Below are positions 61,224-64,000 of a DNA stretch of 64,000 nucleotides, piece after piece. Both the position numbers and the translations under genes were made by a program. Under the pieces are notes generated by a model. The model had not been told where the DNA came from. It saw nothing but the letters and a program-made list of their open reading frames with translations, and did not search any database. Numbering within the stretch: position 1 is the stretch's first letter; each line of letters starts with the position of its first letter. The stretch is taken from NCBI GenBank assembly GCA_945915475.1, contig CAMEFI010000011.1, forward strand, positions 1 to 64,000, read 5' to 3'. This stretch comes from an uncultured Clostridium sp. Its GTDB lineage: Bacteria; Bacillota; Clostridia; Lachnospirales; Lachnospiraceae.

Positions 61224-63983
61224 CTAATGCACTGTCTGATTCTTTCCGTTAAGACCTTTCTTTTTCAACCACTTCTTATATACAGATTTCTTCTTAGCAG
61301 GCACTTTCACGACTGCTTTTTTGTTAATCCCGCTAAATACCTGTTTCCCTACATTTTTTTCTGTCAGTAAACTGCTCTTAATGTTCACAAGAGAAAGCTG
61401 TTTACATTTTGCAAATGCCTGCGCCCCAATCTGTTTCGTCTTAGCTGGAATCGTAATCTTCTTTAATGAGGTACATCCGTAAAATGCCTGGTCGCTAATG
61501 GTGGTGACAAAATCACTGAGAGACACGGTTTTCAACTTCTTACAGCCTGAAAAGGCTTTCTTGCCAACACTTGCAACCTCATAGTCAAAATCATCATCGG
61601 ACACATAATTCGGCACATTTAGCTTCGTTATATTTTTAGAAGTAGTTCCTATGCAGGATACTTCATATTCATCATCCTCCGGATTGGAGCTTACCACTTT
61701 ATATTTTAATCCTTTTATGGTAAATGTATCTCCTACTTTCGGATAATTTACATTGTCTACATTGTCATCCTCATCATCTTCATCAGAATCATCTGTTGCA
61801 TCACCGTTCTGTGTCCCGCTACCATCATCCTTATTCTCATCCCCTGGCACAGATAATCCGTCATCCGCTCCTTGTTTCTTTCCTGTAGCAGGAATCTCCC
61901 TTTGATCCTTTGTTGCATTACAATTTCTACAATGAATGGATTGTGCCCCGGTGGTAGTTTCCGTTGCCGGAACATCTATCGTGTAGTTAGTATCCCAGTT
62001 GTGTCCCGTTGGTTTTACTATATTCTGCGCCACCAACCCAATACCACATACCGAACAATGGGAACCTGCAGTAAGCCCGGATTCCGTACAGGTCGCCGGA
62101 ACTTCCGGATCCGTAGCCGGTGTGTGGGGCAATTCATCAATAACTGCGGTTTCATACGCATTACATACTGTACAGTATCTTCTCTTCTCTCCCTTTTTGT
62201 TACAACTAGCAGCAGTTACCACTTTCCAAGCGCCATATGCATGCTCTGTATGTTCTTCTGCTACAATGGTGAAATCCTTCCGTATGGTTCCTGTAAAGAT
62301 ACCATTACCTGTAATGACAACCGTAGCAGTCCCTGCTTCTGTGTTATTTTCATAAGTTACCTTATAATCCGTTCCTTTTGTCAATTTCGTATCATGATAA
62401 GAAATAGTTACCAAAGGCGTACATGCAGTACCACTGTATTCATAATATGTCTGGGAAAGTGTGACATCTGCAGAGGTAATATCCACACTTCCCGAATCTC
62501 CAATACGGACTACCACCTGCTTTTTCAGGCTTGCATTATATTTTGGATAAATTGTAAGTGTTGAAATTCCCGGTGCAAGAATATCTAATTTATTGTTGGA
62601 TGAGTTGGCAATTACAGTTTCCGGAACCGATATAACCGATTCGTCTGTAGATTCGATTACCATATCCCGATATTTACTGTCACCATCCACACCATCAATC
62701 CAACAATAAACAGAAGATCCCACTGCTCTCGAACTTGGAAATACGGAAGAGAAATTACCATAAGCTGCAGTTCCCCACCATAACGTATATGTGGTCGGCG
62801 GAATAATCTCTATGGTATCTCCGCAAACGGAACAAACACCGGTCCGATTTCCGGCAGAATCTGCCTCCCCATAAACATAAACGTGTGCCACTTTCGGAAC
62901 CACCTGTTCTATGGATTCTCCGCAGATTTCACAACTATATACCTTAATGCCCGTTGCTGTACAAGTCGGTTGTGTCTCAGACACCAGTTCTTTGACATGA
63001 CCGCATTTTACTGCAATAACAGTAGACGCAAGCGTGGATCCATCTATCTTAGCCGTAATGGTTGTGGTTCCATTTTTCACCCCTGTTACAACGCCCTCAT
63101 CTGTCACCGTCGCAACCGATGTATCAGAGGAATAATATTTCAGATTGCCAATCACCCACAACTTGTGTGCATTTGATCCATTTAACAAACAGGCCTTTGC
63201 TGTAAGCGTAGTTGTCTTATCTGTGTAAATGGTATCCAGACCCTCTAAAATATATCCCGTAATATAGGAATCCTTCACTTCTATTTTCTGCATAACATCG
63301 GTCTGAGCAGTCTGCATGGTCTGATCCAGATTCTGGGAGCTTGAACAAAATTCCCCTGCCAATGTATTCGGATAAGCAGCCTCCTCCGTATAAAAATCTC
63401 CCAGACCAACATATGTAAATTGGGGATTGATCATACTGGTATAATGACCTGTCACTTTCCCCGAAACCTGATTTACCCAGTCGCTTTTTTCTGCATACCA
63501 TTGATTGATGCCACTGACCATACTGGTTCCCCAATTATAGGCCAGATCTTCTCCTCTAGAGGATACGCCGTTATAACTTACATCAAAAATGCTCCTGCCA
63601 TTCAAACGGTTATGTCCGGACCCCATAAAGCTATACGCCAGCCCGGCTTCCATGGCTCGGATCCTGGCAACACTTTCCAAATCTCTTGACCATTTCACCG
63701 GAACATAATCATCAGAAGTTAACATCCGGGATTTATTTCTTGGATCCGGTACATTGCCGGCATCACACGCTTCTTTTCTGATTTCATTGATTCGATTCAA
63801 TGCATCCTGTGCCTGACTATAGTAGGATCCGTAAACCCCTAACATGGTGCATCCATCAGAAGCGACCGTCACATCCGTATCTAAAATCGTCATGGCACTG
63901 ACTTTCTTACAGGCAAATGGCGCCATTAACGACAGACACATAATGACCATTGTAACCCACGATTGATAGATTTTTCTTCTCAT
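61224..63983 (-). CDS. Secreted CAP-domain protein with Ig-like, Cys-pair and LRR_5 modules
   Basis: 919 aa with RBS GGAGG seven bases before the ATG and a signal peptide (MRRKIYQSWVTMVIMCLSLM...). Domain order: CAP/SCP domain (~residues 50-220: ALNRINEIRKEACDAGNVPD; YNWGTSMVSGINQWYAEKSD; TGHYTSMINPQFTYVGLGDF), a Big_2 Ig-like module (KYYSSDTSVATVTDEGVVTG), several Cys-pair units (CEICGES, CSVCGD, CTVCN, CSVCG, CRNCN), a Ser/Asp-rich linker, then BspA-like LRR_5 repeats (VGKKAFSGCKKLKTVSLSDF; TISDQAFYGCTSLKKITIPA) and a basic tail. A surface or wall-associated protein; ligand unknown. Confidence 0.88.
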   Translation of the reverse strand: MRRKIYQSWVTMVIMCLSLMAPFACKKVSAMTILDTDVTVASDGCTMLGVYGSYYSQAQDALNRINEIRKEACDAGNVPDPRNKSRMLTSDDYVPVKWSRDLESVARIRAMEAGLAYSFMGSGHNRLNGRSIFDVSYNGVSSRGEDLAYNWGTSMVSGINQWYAEKSDWVNQVSGKVTGHYTSMINPQFTYVGLGDFYTEEAAYPNTLAGEFCSSSQNLDQTMQTAQTDVMQKIEVKDSYITGYILEGLDTIYTDKTTTLTAKACLLNGSNAHKLWVIGNLKYYSSDTSVATVTDEGVVTGVKNGTTTITAKIDGSTLASTVIAVKCGHVKELVSETQPTCTATGIKVYSCEICGESIEQVVPKVAHVYVYGEADSAGNRTGVCSVCGDTIEIIPPTTYTLWWGTAAYGNFSSVFPSSRAVGSSVYCWIDGVDGDSKYRDMVIESTDESVISVPETVIANSSNNKLDILAPGISTLTIYPKYNASLKKQVVVRIGDSGSVDITSADVTLSQTYYEYSGTACTPLVTISYHDTKLTKGTDYKVTYENNTEAGTATVVITGNGIFTGTIRKDFTIVAEEHTEHAYGAWKVVTAASCNKKGEKRRYCTVCNAYETAVIDELPHTPATDPEVPATCTESGLTAGSHCSVCGIGLVAQNIVKPTGHNWDTNYTIDVPATETTTGAQSIHCRNCNATKDQREIPATGKKQGADDGLSVPGDENKDDGSGTQNGDATDDSDEDDEDDNVDNVNYPKVGDTFTIKGLKYKVVSSNPEDDEYEVSCIGTTSKNITKLNVPNYVSDDDFDYEVASVGKKAFSGCKKLKTVSLSDFVTTISDQAFYGCTSLKKITIPAKTKQIGAQAFAKCKQLSLVNIKSSLLTEKNVGKQVFSGINKKAVVKVPAKKKSVYKKWLKKKGLNGKNQTVH

Positions 63984-64000
63984 CTTCTTTCCTCCTCCGT

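Noticed and set aside
61872-62564. Plus-strand frame of 230 codons opposite the CAP-protein gene
   Set aside because: Cys/Ser-rich shadow with no RBS; the minus strand has a complete multi-domain protein.

Overview
The window reads as a chromosome segment of a gut-type Lachnospiraceae (Clostridia, Firmicutes). The signs are: moderately low GC with AT-rich intergenes, strong AAGGAGG-type ribosome binding sites, sigma-A promoters, a T-box leader, SpoVG, a GlgC/GlgD pair, HydF ([FeFe]-hydrogenase maturation), YhaM, MutS2, a bile salt hydrolase and several secreted Ig-like/LRR_5 proteins. Genus cannot be fixed from the sequence alone. The window opens inside rplB and closes just upstream of a secreted CAP-domain gene.

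Layout. 1-3.2 kb: start of the S10 ribosomal operon (rpsJ-rplC-rplD-rplW-rplB, minus strand) behind a clear sigma-A promoter and a long, highly folded leader. 3.2-11.8 kb: a cyclic-nucleotide-binding-domain protein, two methyltransferases, an acyl-CoA thioesterase, cardiolipin synthase, YbaK-type deacylase and a class I aminotransferase. 11.8-19.1 kb: an AT-rich accessory stretch with secreted proteins, a hybrid histidine kinase, a probable type I toxin gene, several gene relics and, at its edge, tRNA-Leu(CAG) with a duplicated tRNA 3' end enclosing a block of perfect hairpins. 19.2-25.9 kb: two parvulin-like foldases, mfd and yhaM. 26-31.2 kb: a two-component system, mutS2 and trmL. 31.2-35.5 kb: Lrp regulator plus aminotransferase, an AIR-synthase-like protein and a VanW protein. 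35.7-39.3 kb: a 35-aa membrane protein and an ECF sigma/beta-propeller pair. 39.3-42.4 kb: pth, a glmU uridyltransferase-only gene, a secreted LRR_5 protein and spoVG; with mfd further left this is the familiar Firmicute spoVG-glmU-pth-mfd neighbourhood, opened up by inserted genes. 42.5-46.7 kb: glgC-glgD (glycogen synthesis) and asnS. 46.8-53.7 kb: a chemoreceptor, an orphan BMP-type binding lipoprotein, a thioesterase, an acidic coiled-coil protein, superoxide dismutase and hydF. 53.8-55.3 kb: a repeat-flanked structured region in front of a membrane-anchored C39-like protein that has lost its catalytic residues. 55.3-58.8 kb: DUF1294 protein, fructose-6-phosphate aldolase, bile salt hydrolase, MATE exporter. 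58.9-61.1 kb: a T-box leader with an apparent isoleucine specifier controlling a CstA-family transporter. 61.2-64 kb: a 919-aa secreted CAP/Ig-like/LRR_5 protein.

The most unusual items are non-coding: the folded RNA candidate and dyad repeats at about 53.87-54.07 kb, the hairpin block bounded by tRNA-Leu 3'-end copies at 18.92-19.08 kb, the S10 leader fold, the Ile-type T-box on cstA, and the probable type I toxin/antisense locus at 16.48-16.69 kb. No CRISPR array, rRNA operon, intact transposase or prophage was seen.
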